The notes under the pieces were generated by a model. It ran no database searches, was not told the origin of the DNA, and saw only the letters and a list, made by a program, of their open reading frames with translations. From CALCCV01 sp964388665 (lineage in GTDB: Bacteria; Bdellovibrionota; Bdellovibrionia; Bdellovibrionales; Bdellovibrionaceae), in NCBI GenBank assembly GCA_964388665.1, contig CAYMBJ010000024.1, positions 1 through 52,174 on the forward strand: DNA of 52,174 nt. Direction: 5' to 3'. Shown here in pieces: positions 1-9,045 of this stretch. Position 1 is the stretch's first letter. Each line of letters starts with the position of its first letter. A program made the translations under genes and the position numbers.

Positions 1-24
1 GAAAAGTTCAAAAAGCAGTATGTG

Positions 25-43
25 AATATTAAGAATTAATATT
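25..43. repeat. AT-rich perfect inverted repeat
   Basis: Two 8-base arms (AATATTAA and TTAATATT) are separated by GAA. It lies just past the 3' end of the first minus-strand gene. It contains no G-C pairs, so it would be a weak terminator. It could equally be an operator for a gene outside the window. Confidence 0.3.
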
Positions 44-51
44 ACAGTGTA

Positions 52-744
52 CTAGAGGAGATCACTGCCTTCAAGCCATAGTTTTTTTGTGGCCTTTTTC
101 TTTTTTTGAAAGTGCTCTACCCACTCGGTATTGGAGCGTTTTTGGTAGACGCCAGAGAGCTGGCCCACAAAGACCCAGGGAGCCACTCCCATTCTCATTA
201 AGGATTTGGCTGGCCGCAAGGCCGTTAACATCTCAGGACCAAAAAACGAATTGGTGAGTAGACGATCTCGCTCCATCAATTCTCCGAAAATCAATACTTC
301 CTTGAGACTACCTAAAAAAGTCTTGCTCAAGGGCCAAGTGGGCTCCGCGCCATAAGACACACCGGAGTGGGCAATAATAAGACGTCCATCATCACGAAAC
401 CATTTTTTGATCAGCTTTTGATGCGGCTCCAGAGACTCGTGATTGGCTAGATTAAAATCAAAATAGACTATGGAATATCCAGGGCCCACTTTCTTCATCT
501 TTTCCAACAGTTTTTTTGCGCGCTGGTCAGTTTCGAGCTTTTTCATTTCTTCGCGATCAAAGGCGGAGAAGTCTGTGACTTCGCAATCTTTGGAGCATTT
601 CGAGTTGTCAGCGAATAAGGGCTTGATGTGAGAGTCAAAGTGACTCTTTCCCCCTAATCCAAAATAGGCAACACTGGCTCCCGCTTCTGCCGCCAAACAA
701 ATAAATAGACAAACACCAACTTGCAAGAACGCCAAAGCTCTCAT
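52..744 (-). CDS. Exported protein of unknown function
   Basis: A 230-residue protein that I do not recognise. The reading frame stays open further upstream, but I chose the ATG at 744. It is preceded by GAGGT and begins with a typical Sec signal peptide (MRALAFLQ, then a hydrophobic run ending near AEAGAS). The mature part has two cysteines close together (CSKDC) near residues 50-54, mixed alpha/beta-looking sequence with stretches such as YSIVYFDFNL and GRLIIAHSG, and a lysine-rich end (QKKKKATKK). Its start lies only 52 bases from the divergent phospholipase D-like gene, so the two may share a control region. The likely location is the periplasm. No catalytic motif is visible. Confidence 0.7.
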   Translation of the reverse strand: MRALAFLQVGVCLFICLAAEAGASVAYFGLGGKSHFDSHIKPLFADNSKCSKDCEVTDFSAFDREEMKKLETDQRAKKLLEKMKKVGPGYSIVYFDFNLANHESLEPHQKLIKKWFRDDGRLIIAHSGVSYGAEPTWPLSKTFLGSLKEVLIFGELMERDRLLTNSFFGPEMLTALRPAKSLMRMGVAPWVFVGQLSGVYQKRSNTEWVEHFQKKKKATKKLWLEGSDLL

Positions 745-796
745 AACCTCATTGTGGTGAAAGAATTCAATACTGTCGAATGACGAGCAACGCATC

Positions 797-1975
797 ATGA
801 ATGAAGTGACGATGGGCCCACAACAAATTAAGCAAGGTTCCACAGCTCTACCTTGGGTCAATTGCAATTTTTTTTCGAGCAGTCATGATTTTTACATGGC
901 GATCATCGAAGCCCTTCGCATAGCAAAGGTGCAAATTGACATTGAAGTGTACATCATGGACTGGAGCCCCATCACCAAACTCTTGATTGAAGAGCTCCAC
1001 TTGGCTCAACAACGAGGTGTGCAAGTGCGAGTGATCATTGATGGAATTGGATCTTATCACTATATACCCATTTTGGAGCGAGAGTTCTTTCAGCGAAAAA
1101 TTCCGCTGTATATTTTTAAGCGCGTACCGACCTTTAGCCAGCTGTTTCGCTTTCGCGACTGGAGATGGTCGCAACCCCTTGGCTTTTTCTTGCGCACTCT
1201 AAATCGACGCGATCATAAAAAAGTCACGATAGTGGACCAGACCCATGTCTTTATTGGCAGTCAAAACTGGTCCTCTGTACATAGCGAAAAAATCACCACT
1301 CTTGTTCCCTGGAAAGATTTTGGCGTTCATCTTGAGTCCACCTCCAGAGAAATCAACGTCAGCATTCAGTCTCATTTTGATTGGATTTGGAATGAGGAGT
1401 CTCTCAGAAAATGGGACAAAAAGTTCAAATTTCCCCCATCGCCCTATAGAATTTATAACAGTCGTCACTCTCGCAATCGAAACTATCGAGAATTGGCCAG
1501 GAAGCTACGTTTGGCTAAAAGGCGAACTATGATCGTCAGTCCTTATTTCTTGCCAAAGAGAGCCATACTGCGCCACCTCATCCAAGCCGTGGAGCGTGGA
1601 GTGCACGTCGCCATACTCATTCCTGGGACCTCAGACGTACCGCTCGTAAAATTGGCGAGTCTCGCACTTTTGGAAAAACTTCGTCGAAAGGGCGTGCAAA
1701 TCTATGAATATCGAGACCGCATCCTCCATTCCAAATATCTGATGATTGACGACTGGGCAAAGATTGGCTCATTTAACTTCAATCATCGTTCACTTCTCCA
1801 TGACCTAGAAATAGAAGCGGTCATCGATGACAAAGATGGCATTGCCAGAATTGAAGAGGAGTGGACCAATGACTTGACCCACAGTCAAGTTTGGCGCCAA
1901 GAGTTTCGTGGCCTCAGGGGAATATTGATTCGAGCACTTTCTGCTCTTGCCTTTCGACTGAGATATTTTTTATGA
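797..1975 (+). CDS. Phospholipase D / cardiolipin synthase-like protein
   Basis: A 392-residue enzyme with two PLD half-domains. The first HxKxxxxD motif is HKKVTIVD, with its His near residue 140, followed by IGSQNWS. The second is HSKYLMID near residue 311, followed by IGSFNFNHRS. Paired HKD motifs form one active site that works through a phosphohistidine intermediate. In bacteria this family mostly makes cardiolipin by transesterifying phosphatidylglycerol, though nucleases and phospholipases share the fold. Unlike classical ClsA it has no N-terminal membrane segments, so it resembles the ClsB type or a general PLD enzyme. A P-loop ATPase gene follows 9 bases later, which suggests co-transcription. 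The start is uncertain; a second in-frame ATG lies at 812. Confidence 0.88.
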   Translation: MNEVTMGPQQIKQGSTALPWVNCNFFSSSHDFYMAIIEALRIAKVQIDIEVYIMDWSPITKLLIEELHLAQQRGVQVRVIIDGIGSYHYIPILEREFFQRKIPLYIFKRVPTFSQLFRFRDWRWSQPLGFFLRTLNRRDHKKVTIVDQTHVFIGSQNWSSVHSEKITTLVPWKDFGVHLESTSREINVSIQSHFDWIWNEESLRKWDKKFKFPPSPYRIYNSRHSRNRNYRELARKLRLAKRRTMIVSPYFLPKRAILRHLIQAVERGVHVAILIPGTSDVPLVKLASLALLEKLRRKGVQIYEYRDRILHSKYLMIDDWAKIGSFNFNHRSLLHDLEIEAVIDDKDGIARIEEEWTNDLTHSQVWRQEFRGLRGILIRALSALAFRLRYFL

Positions 1976-1984
1976 TAGAAAGCA

Positions 1985-2596
1985 ATGAAGTTTATTAAAA
2001 TTGCCCTCACTGGGGGGCCATCTGGGGGCAAAACCACCGTCCTGGAATCACTGCGCAGGGAGTACGCAAAACAGGTTTCTATTGTCGCAGAGACGGCTTC
2101 CATTCTTTATAGTGGAGGCTTTCCACGTGGCAAGTCACCGAGTGAAAAGATGTGCGTCCAAAGAGCCATCTACTTTGCCCAGAAGGAACTTGAGGAGCTT
2201 GTGCGCTTGGCCAATGCCAAGCCAGGGATCATTTGTGACCGTGGCTCATTGGATTCGGTTGCTTACTGGCCCTTTCCCGAAGATCATTTTTTTACATCGG
2301 TGCAATCTGATAAAGATACTGAACTCAAAAGATATGATTGGGTGATCCATTTGGACACTGCTCCGGCCGGTGACTATGACCTGACGAACCCCATTCGCAC
2401 GGAGTCCTTTCAAGAGGCCTTACTGCTTAATGAAAAGATAAAGTCTGCATGGGAAGGACACCCTCAGCGTGTCATTATTCACGGACAAAACGACTTTTTG
2501 ACAAAAATGACACTTGCCACAAGCGTTGTTGGCGCGATTCTTCAGGGCAAGCAAAATACAGAAATTCAATCTCTTGTGTTTTCCTCATCCAAATGA
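1985..2596 (+). CDS. P-loop ATPase/kinase-like protein (AAA_28 type)
   Basis: A 203-residue protein with an N-terminal Walker A motif, GGPSGGKTT, at about residues 10-18. The order of elements (GGPSGGKTT, then VAETAS near residue 35, RAIYFAQ, and ICDRGSLDS near residue 78) matches the NadR-like/AAA_28 group. This family includes small nucleoside-kinase-like proteins whose DRG motif acts near the phosphate acceptor. The substrate cannot be read from the sequence. It sits 9 bases after the PLD/cardiolipin synthase-like gene and is probably in the same operon, so a role in lipid or phosphate metabolism is possible but unproven. The protein is cytoplasmic, with no signal or membrane segment. Confidence 0.8.
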   Translation: MKFIKIALTGGPSGGKTTVLESLRREYAKQVSIVAETASILYSGGFPRGKSPSEKMCVQRAIYFAQKELEELVRLANAKPGIICDRGSLDSVAYWPFPEDHFFTSVQSDKDTELKRYDWVIHLDTAPAGDYDLTNPIRTESFQEALLLNEKIKSAWEGHPQRVIIHGQNDFLTKMTLATSVVGAILQGKQNTEIQSLVFSSSK

Positions 2597-2661
2597 AAGA
2601 CTCGCGGCATGATTGTAAATAGGAACAGGCTTATAAGAGGCTTGAAGGTGAAAGGCACTCA

Positions 2662-4407
2662 GTGAATCATCAAAAGCAAAAGATCAATTCCTGCATTTTT
2701 TCTATCGGGCTTTTGGCCTTTCTAGCTCCATCAGCGTTTGCCAATCGATCTGCACCTGAATTCTTTTTAGAGCCTCACAAGAGCTTGATTCAGGTCCTAC
2801 CGCAAAAGCTAGAGTACAAGATCGAAGAGGGCAATTTTGTTCTGTCTGAAACAAAATGGGCACTCAGTCCTAAGTGTAAATTACAGCTCAATAAAAACTC
2901 AATCGAGTGGTGCTTTCCCACGGATGCCTCGTTAGCCGAGGAACTCTGGCTGCAATCACCCCAAGGAGAGCGTCTATTTTCAAGAATCATACCCGCTGAA
3001 TCCGCCGCGAAAAAAACTCACGGTCTACGCGTTGAACTGTCTGCAAAAGAGGCCATCACATTGCGCCAAAGTGGACATTTCTGGGTCTGCCTTGGTGCCT
3101 CGACAGAGGGTTCCAGGTGGGCGTACTGCAAAAATCAAGTGGTACCAGAGTCAAAAACCGAAAATCCTGCAGAGACTGAAATGGCGGCTAACAGTACAGA
3201 TAACCCTGCAGAAGCAAATGCCAGTGATGACAGCGCTGAGAATCCTGCCAAATATGCCGTTTATATCAATGGCGATCTCAGTTCGAGCTATGGTGAGTTG
3301 CTTCTTGAGCGCTCAACGGATTTGGTGCTCTTACAAGTCAGCAGCCGAGACATCAAATTACAATTTGAAATTCACAAGCAAGATCTGCAGACATTGGAGA
3401 TAACGGCAGGACAAAACGAAAACTACTTTACCCTTGTCACCAACAACCCGATGTACCAGCCAAAATCTAAACAACTTGAAAATGGCAAATGGCAGACACA
3501 GATCAATATTAAAGAGCCTCGCGCCGTTTTCAAGGCGGAGTCGGGTATTGGCATCATCGTCGATCTTTTTTTTAAGAATGATGTTTTGCCAGATCCTGGA
3601 TTGAAACCAACTATCACTTACCCACCTATAGCCAAAACCTATTCGCAACGGCCGACAATAGAATTCAAGGCCAATAAAAAAGCACAATTGATACCGAGTC
3701 AAAAGGGCTCAAATCTTGAAGAGCGCGGAGAAACTTTTGCCTGGACATGGCCGAGTATACCCGTGTCAAGAGTGAGCACCCGAACCCTAGAAGTGGACCC
3801 AAAAGGAAATCAAAAAAGCAGATTGTCCTTAGAGATGGAACGAGGACGTAATAAGTTTGTTGAGCTCAGCACAGTTCAAACAAAATCAACACGACCGAGC
3901 CTTGCGCTTGCCTACAGTTGGGATGCGCTTTTTGGCAACATCGACTATCTTCGAAGCCTCTTGTATTTGCAATTGTCATCAGACAAGGAGACTCAAGAGA
4001 TATCTTTGTTCTATTTGTGGCGCTTTCCGCGAGGCCTGATGCTGATGGAATCCGGCCATTACCTTGGCATTGGTGCCAATTCAGTCACCTTAAAAGAGGT
4101 TTCAAAATCCACTCTTCTCACAGGGGCACAGTACCTTGGCTGGTATCAGAATTTTGATAGCTGGCGAAAATACTTCGATATCTGGGAGCTCAAATTGAAC
4201 TACTATTTTCCTAAGACCATTGACGAGATCAAAATCACAAACCTGACACAGGCCTCACTCGGGATTAAAAAGACCTTTGCCTCGAATTGGTTTGCTGGAT
4301 TCAGTATCTATGCATCTTCAACCACGATTGGCGCCGCCGCAAGCGACACGGGAGCCAACGCCACCACCAGCTCGGGTGCTGGCCTACAGTTGGGCGCATT
4401 GTTTTGA
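2662..4407 (+). CDS. Exported protein, probable outer-membrane-associated, unknown family
   Basis: A 581-residue protein starting at GTG 2662, with a signal peptide (hydrophobic run IFSIGLLAFLAPSAFA, cleavage near residue 27). A low-complexity acidic linker near residues 165-195 repeats NPAE/NPAK. The last 190 residues alternate aromatic and polar residues (for example LLYLQLSS, SLFYLWRFP, LKLNYYFP). The protein ends in a terminal phenylalanine (LQLGALF), as outer-membrane beta-barrel proteins often do. I read this as a periplasmic N-terminal region joined to a small C-terminal barrel, but I do not recognise a named family. FecR-associated surface proteins in related bacteria have a similar layout. 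It is convergent with the response regulator that follows. Confidence 0.7.
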   Translation: MNHQKQKINSCIFSIGLLAFLAPSAFANRSAPEFFLEPHKSLIQVLPQKLEYKIEEGNFVLSETKWALSPKCKLQLNKNSIEWCFPTDASLAEELWLQSPQGERLFSRIIPAESAAKKTHGLRVELSAKEAITLRQSGHFWVCLGASTEGSRWAYCKNQVVPESKTENPAETEMAANSTDNPAEANASDDSAENPAKYAVYINGDLSSSYGELLLERSTDLVLLQVSSRDIKLQFEIHKQDLQTLEITAGQNENYFTLVTNNPMYQPKSKQLENGKWQTQINIKEPRAVFKAESGIGIIVDLFFKNDVLPDPGLKPTITYPPIAKTYSQRPTIEFKANKKAQLIPSQKGSNLEERGETFAWTWPSIPVSRVSTRTLEVDPKGNQKSRLSLEMERGRNKFVELSTVQTKSTRPSLALAYSWDALFGNIDYLRSLLYLQLSSDKETQEISLFYLWRFPRGLMLMESGHYLGIGANSVTLKEVSKSTLLTGAQYLGWYQNFDSWRKYFDIWELKLNYYFPKTIDEIKITNLTQASLGIKKTFASNWFAGFSIYASSTTIGAAASDTGANATTSSGAGLQLGALF

Positions 4408-4439
4408 CAAATCGCTAGAGCAGGCAGAACCCATCAGAG

Positions 4440-6377
4440 TTATTTTCGTCCTTTAAAAAATCCCGACACCACATTCTTAAAATCACCCTTGAGAATGTCG
4501 TTTCTCGCTCCGAGCTCCGCTTCAATCAAAGCGAGCTCTCGCTTTGCCGGTAAAAAAGTAACCTCAATTTGAATGCATTTCTCGAGCGCGCGTTTAGCCA
4601 GCATAATTTCGCCCTTGAGCTTATGAAAGAGCGCTTGAACAAACGAAAACTGCACCGACATCTTTTCGGCAGGCGGAACTTGCAACAGCTCCATTTCAAC
4701 CTCTTTAATGATCTGGGCTCGTTTTGCCCTATCGCCTGTGTACACACGTGCCCAGGCCAGATACAGATGCAGTTGACTTGTACCAGAATCGAGATCTGCG
4801 GCCATTTGCAACTGTGTGAGTGCCTTTTGATATTGAAACTTTTGTATCATCAACTTTGCCGACTCAACCAACTGACTTGCTTGCAAGCGCTTTTCTACTT
4901 CGTTGCTTTTCGCATTCATAGGCGACTTAATTCCACTCACTCCGGTCTCAAAACAGGAGACGACAATTTGTAAATAATCCGGAGGCAAAGCTTTGGCGTT
5001 TAAGTTGGCAAGAGCAATTCTAACATTTTCAATGAGCTTTAATTTTAAGTTTGGATTGGGATGATGCACAAATTTCCACTTGTCATCGGTAGCAACTTTG
5101 CTCAGCTCTTGAGTTAAAAATTGAACCCACTCCTTCCAAACTCCAGCAGGCAAAACTGATTCCCGGTGAAGCACGATTGCGCCAGTAAGCAACAGATAAA
5201 AAACCGGCTTAAACAGCTTTCTTTCTTTTAGCAAATTCAGCAAAAGAACCGGTTGAGAAAAACTGGCGCGGCTGATTCCGGATTGGTAAACAAGTGCCGA
5301 ACCAAACAACAGCTCCACTTCGTCGGTCCACTCACCAACTGAAGCATACTTCAATAGGTAAGGCCGCAATTGATGCTGAAGCCACTCAATAGAGAGATTG
5401 GCAGCAACCAGATCGTGAATAAATTGAAATTGCCGATCTCTATTGATTTCAGCAATCGCATTGGCCTCTTCATCTCTTGTTAGTGAAATGAGATACTGTC
5501 GATCAGCAATGAGCATAGACAAACGAATCTTTATCTGCTCAATCAACGTGAGATCAAATCCGTGAGGACTCACTAGAAAGTTTTCGGTTAATTTTTCTCC
5601 CAACATTTTCGAAGAGGTTTTGTCTTCAAGGGCCCATTTGATATCTTCCGCAAAAGCCCAGCCGTTTTGAACCAACAGCTCTCCGACCTTGGTTTTGTCG
5701 CCAGCAGCCACCACTCCCGCCAGGGTGCCCTCTGAAAATGTAACCGAAGACTTTTGCTCCGAATCGCTGATCAAGTTGAGTTGCCCTGAAAATTTGATGT
5801 CTTGCATGAGCATGACCAGGATGGGAATGTCCAAACCATTGATCTTTTCCAAATTTTCTACAAATCTAACTTTTTCTTTACGCGGTTTACTGACAAAGTC
5901 TTCAAAAAAAACATCATGAAGATGGTATTGATTGCCACCACCACTAACAATTACAGCAGTCCTATTTTTGTCCAAAACGTCCAAGAGCTCTTGAATCTCA
6001 AAAGGTTTTTTTAAAAAACCGATAGCCGCCGCACTCTCAACTGCGTCTTTGATAAACAGACGATCCGTAAAGATTCCCGACATAAATACAATCTTTGAGG
6101 ATTCCATCTTAGCGGCTTCTTGTTTATAAAAATCCACGCCCGGTATTTGCGGAAGAAAGCAATCTATGAGGACATAATCGAAACTTGTTTTGGCCAACGC
6201 TTTGCTGGCGTCGTCAGGGCGATTGGCAAGAGTCACTGCGTAGGAAGCTGCTTCTAGAGCTTCTTTATAGGCACCTGCCAAGGCAATATCATCTTCTAGA
6301 ATAAGAATTGTCAGTTTTGAATCTGTCACTGATTCATTATCGGCAAAAACGCTAACAATTATGAGCCCAATACCCAT
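4440..6377 (-). CDS. Response regulator with REC, DUF4388 (PATAN) and TPR regions
   Basis: A 645-residue cytoplasmic regulator. A receiver domain occupies about residues 22-140, with the acidic pair EDD, the phosphoacceptor in YVLIDCFLP and the conserved Lys in FLKKPF. A DUF4388/PATAN-like segment follows at about 175-300 (SGQLNLI, VTFSEGTLAGVVAAGD, VGELLVQNGW). The remainder is helical, with TPR-like repeats near 510-620 (YQKALTQLQMAADLDSG, LHLYLAWARVYTGDRAKRA). Such proteins carry phosphorylation signals to protein partners rather than to DNA. It is the last gene of a minus-strand series after a SpoIIE-type phosphatase and a STAS protein, about 130 bases downstream of the latter. The start is uncertain: neither the ATG at 6377 nor the in-frame GTG at 6329 has a good ribosome binding site. 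Confidence 0.85.
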   Translation of the reverse strand: MGIGLIIVSVFADNESVTDSKLTILILEDDIALAGAYKEALEAASYAVTLANRPDDASKALAKTSFDYVLIDCFLPQIPGVDFYKQEAAKMESSKIVFMSGIFTDRLFIKDAVESAAAIGFLKKPFEIQELLDVLDKNRTAVIVSGGGNQYHLHDVFFEDFVSKPRKEKVRFVENLEKINGLDIPILVMLMQDIKFSGQLNLISDSEQKSSVTFSEGTLAGVVAAGDKTKVGELLVQNGWAFAEDIKWALEDKTSSKMLGEKLTENFLVSPHGFDLTLIEQIKIRLSMLIADRQYLISLTRDEEANAIAEINRDRQFQFIHDLVAANLSIEWLQHQLRPYLLKYASVGEWTDEVELLFGSALVYQSGISRASFSQPVLLLNLLKERKLFKPVFYLLLTGAIVLHRESVLPAGVWKEWVQFLTQELSKVATDDKWKFVHHPNPNLKLKLIENVRIALANLNAKALPPDYLQIVVSCFETGVSGIKSPMNAKSNEVEKRLQASQLVESAKLMIQKFQYQKALTQLQMAADLDSGTSQLHLYLAWARVYTGDRAKRAQIIKEVEMELLQVPPAEKMSVQFSFVQALFHKLKGEIMLAKRALEKCIQIEVTFLPAKRELALIEAELGARNDILKGDFKNVVSGFFKGRK

Positions 6378-6507
6378 TTCGATTCAAGACTGGACCTTTG
6401 CTGGCTGGGACAGTCGTCACTTGCGACGGGCGAGAAATGCACCCCAGGGCATCCAGCCTTCCAGCCTTCCAGCCTCGGAAAACATGACTGAAATTTGGTA
6501 CCAAAGG

Positions 6508-6981
6508 CTACATCTTGCTTATAAATGCAAAATACTTGGCCTCAATCACATCCAATTCCATTTCGTGACCACTGTCGTCGGTGACTTTTGCCGGGGGAGT
6601 GAGCTGCCCTTCTTTGAATTCAGTTCCATACTTAAAAAGCACATTTTTTTCGCTACCTTCATCTTCGTTAAAATAAGGTACAAAAAATGACAAGACCTTA
6701 GCCTGCTTTGGTAAAAAACCGTCAACCAAATTGATCTGATCCACTATGACTTTTGGACAGTTTTTAAGTGAGTACTGAATGCTGGGAGCCGCGCTAAGCC
6801 ATTTTATCCACTCTCGAATGCCACAAGAGTTGATAGACTTTACATGCTCTAAATCCAACTCAAGCTCAGTGCATCCGGCCAATGCAATTTGCGAAAAATT
6901 CGTATCCTCATCTATGCTTCCAATCAATTTTACAGCCATTTTGGGCGCCGCCCCAGTCACTTTGAACTCTAATTTACTCAC
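6508..6981 (-). CDS. STAS-domain protein (anti-sigma factor antagonist-like)
   Basis: A 157-residue protein. GTG at 6981 is chosen because GGAGGT lies five bases upstream; the frame is also open a little further. Residues 10-105 fit the STAS fold. The motif INSCGI near residue 50 corresponds to the D-S-[ST]-G loop whose serine is phosphorylated in SpoIIAA/RsbV proteins, and that serine is present. The C-terminal 50 residues (PYFNEDEGSEKN onward) are an extension beyond classical 110-residue STAS proteins. The gene begins 57 bases after the SpoIIE-type phosphatase ends, so the phosphatase most likely dephosphorylates this protein. No RsbW-type kinase or sigma factor is nearby. Confidence 0.85.
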   Translation of the reverse strand: MSKLEFKVTGAAPKMAVKLIGSIDEDTNFSQIALAGCTELELDLEHVKSINSCGIREWIKWLSAAPSIQYSLKNCPKVIVDQINLVDGFLPKQAKVLSFFVPYFNEDEGSEKNVLFKYGTEFKEGQLTPPAKVTDDSGHEMELDVIEAKYFAFISKM

Positions 6982-7038
6982 TACACACCTCCACCAATAG
7001 ATCACTAATCACTATGAATTTTAATCAAAAATTATTTT

Positions 7039-8922
7039 TTATTCCAGACGTCTAATAAAGAAAAACGTCAAATCATCCAGCAGACCTACGTCCTTGCGAA
7101 AGGTTTGCAATTCCGTATTAAAAATTTTCAAAACATCCGCACCAATAGGGCCTTCATTGGCCGCCTTTAAAAAAGTCTTTACAAGATTCCTCTCACCAAA
7201 GCTTTCCTTTTTATCATTAATAATATCGGCAATGCCATCTGTGTAAAATAAAACCAGATCATTGGGCTCAATGTCGATCTCATGTTCCGTGTACTCGGAA
7301 CCAAGAGCTTGACCCAATCTTGGGCCACTCACTTCATTCCAGAGCAACAGATCCTTTTTCTTCAATTGCTGATCTCCCTGCCGATGCACCTGAAAAGGCG
7401 GCTCATGAGACGCATTTGAATAAACGAGTTTGTGCGTGTTCAAATCATACTCTGCGACAATGAAAGTCATCATGATTTTCCCACGAGAGACCTCATATAT
7501 ACAGCGATTTAGAATTCTCAAAATCTCTTTAGGGCTAATCTCCATGAGCTCTAGAATCGCAGAGGCACTTTTAGCAGCAGAGGTTATCAATGCCGCAGGC
7601 GCTCCATGTCCCGTGGCATCCCCCAACCAGAATAGCACCTTGTTTTGACTCTCATTATAAGTGTAGTGCCACCAATCGCCGCCGCACTCGCTCGCAGGCT
7701 CATAAAATCCATTGATCTCCACATTGCCAAAATTCTGATACGGCGCTGGAAATAGCGTTTCTTGAACTGTTTTTGCCGTGTGCAGCTCCCCTTGCATCCT
7801 CGCAGTTTCGGCGGTTTCTAGGAGCAAGCGCTTGACCTCTTTGGCCATCGTGTTGAAAGACGCAGAGAGCACACCCACCTCGTCATTTTGCTTCACAGGA
7901 ATGGTTACATTGAAATCTCCCTGCGAAACTTTTTTTGTCGCATGTGTTAGCATCACCAAAGAATCCAGCAGTGAATGTGTGACAAAAATGCTGATAAGTA
8001 CCATTGCCGCGGCAATGATAATCAAGAATAGAATCACCTTCTTCTGCAAGGCTGTCAGAGCCGCAAAGGCTTTTGCTCGAGGAACCAGCGAAACGACGTA
8101 GGCATCGCCAAAGCTCACCTTCGCATAAGAAACCAAAAATTCGCCGAATCCAGGAAAGTCTACTATTGTCGACTTCAATCCGCCTACATCCCCATCAACA
8201 AACAGAGAGTTCAATTCCGGCAAAGAGGCAGCCCCTGTACTTTGCCCCAATAGCAAACCCGCTCTAGGGCTAAATAGCACACTGCTCTGTGCCTCTGTCA
8301 CTTGAAACCCGTCCTTCAATTCTCCCACATCAAAGACCATTACAAAATAGCGCTTTTCGTCCACAACCGGTGTCGCAGACTTGCCACTGCTAGCCTCTGT
8401 ATTGATAGACCCATCGGCATTGGCTTCGACTGTGCTAATCGCCTCGACGAGCATCAATGGACCGCCTGGCGATAGAGATCTTAACTTTTCCTGACCAACA
8501 CCAGTTTGCGACACTGCGTTTGCCAAACGAACCTGTTGAACGATGGCAGGATAGATTTCAGAAAGCTTTTCTGAATCCTTTAGCCAATTGTATTCTAGCT
8601 TTTCCTGCCCTACCTCTCCGCTGATAATGAACATGCCCTGAATACTATCAATTTCTTCAGGAATTTTGTTGAGATAAGCTTGGTTTTTTGTGAGGATAGC
8701 TTCTTTGAGAAAAGGTCGAACGCCCTCAACCAATGCTTCAAATTTTGCCTTTATCTGCGTGGAAATCATGATGGCAAAACTTGAATTGGAATCAAAGATA
8801 TACGCAACCTTATCCTTTTTAAACGTGTCAATGGCAATCAGTGCAAAGACCCCGACGGATAACAGCGGCAATAGGGTCAATAACAATAGCACCTTGGCCC
8901 GCAAGGATAAGGTTTTTTTCAT
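7039..8922 (-). CDS. Membrane PP2C-type (SpoIIE/RsbU) serine phosphatase with HAMP domain
   Basis: A 627-residue signalling phosphatase. A membrane segment at about residues 10-28 (VLLLLTLLPLLSVGVFALI) is followed by a roughly 260-residue periplasmic sensor region. A second segment lies near 295-315 (VILFLIIIAAAMVLISIFV), then HAMP (about 315-370). The catalytic SpoIIE domain occupies about 400-627. Its metal-binding motifs are visible: ECGGDWWHY, LGDATGHGAPAA, and LVLFYTDGIAD near the end. These enzymes dephosphorylate STAS antagonists in partner-switching systems. The next gene downstream encodes a STAS protein, which supports that pairing. The gene is divergent from the OmpR-type regulator at 9046. 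Confidence 0.93.
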   Translation of the reverse strand: MKKTLSLRAKVLLLLTLLPLLSVGVFALIAIDTFKKDKVAYIFDSNSSFAIMISTQIKAKFEALVEGVRPFLKEAILTKNQAYLNKIPEEIDSIQGMFIISGEVGQEKLEYNWLKDSEKLSEIYPAIVQQVRLANAVSQTGVGQEKLRSLSPGGPLMLVEAISTVEANADGSINTEASSGKSATPVVDEKRYFVMVFDVGELKDGFQVTEAQSSVLFSPRAGLLLGQSTGAASLPELNSLFVDGDVGGLKSTIVDFPGFGEFLVSYAKVSFGDAYVVSLVPRAKAFAALTALQKKVILFLIIIAAAMVLISIFVTHSLLDSLVMLTHATKKVSQGDFNVTIPVKQNDEVGVLSASFNTMAKEVKRLLLETAETARMQGELHTAKTVQETLFPAPYQNFGNVEINGFYEPASECGGDWWHYTYNESQNKVLFWLGDATGHGAPAALITSAAKSASAILELMEISPKEILRILNRCIYEVSRGKIMMTFIVAEYDLNTHKLVYSNASHEPPFQVHRQGDQQLKKKDLLLWNEVSGPRLGQALGSEYTEHEIDIEPNDLVLFYTDGIADIINDKKESFGERNLVKTFLKAANEGPIGADVLKIFNTELQTFRKDVGLLDDLTFFFIRRLE

Positions 8923-9011
8923 AGAATACAGAATGCCAACGATGGCAGTATAATTTGAGTCAAAAATACAGTTCCAGTCCTTTGACCGGGTTGACTATTT
9001 TAACAATCTCG

Positions 9012-9040
9012 TTGCCTGCGAATGCACCTAACTATATGAT
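9012..9040 (+). promoter_or_regulatory. Sigma-70-like promoter giving a probable leaderless mRNA
   Basis: TTGCCT at 9012-9017 and TATGAT at 9035-9040 are separated by exactly 17 bases. The -10 element ends only five bases before the ATG at 9046. Transcription would begin at or next to the start codon, and no Shine-Dalgarno sequence is visible in the gap. Confidence 0.6.
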
Positions 9041-9045
9041 ACCGC

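Noticed and set aside
6445..6475. Tandem CCTTCCAG copies between the STAS and REC-DUF4388 genes
   Set aside because: Only two full copies, with no further symmetry; probably chance.
8937..8948. GCCA-ACGA-TGGC palindrome upstream of the phosphatase gene
   Set aside because: Four-base arms are expected by chance at this frequency.
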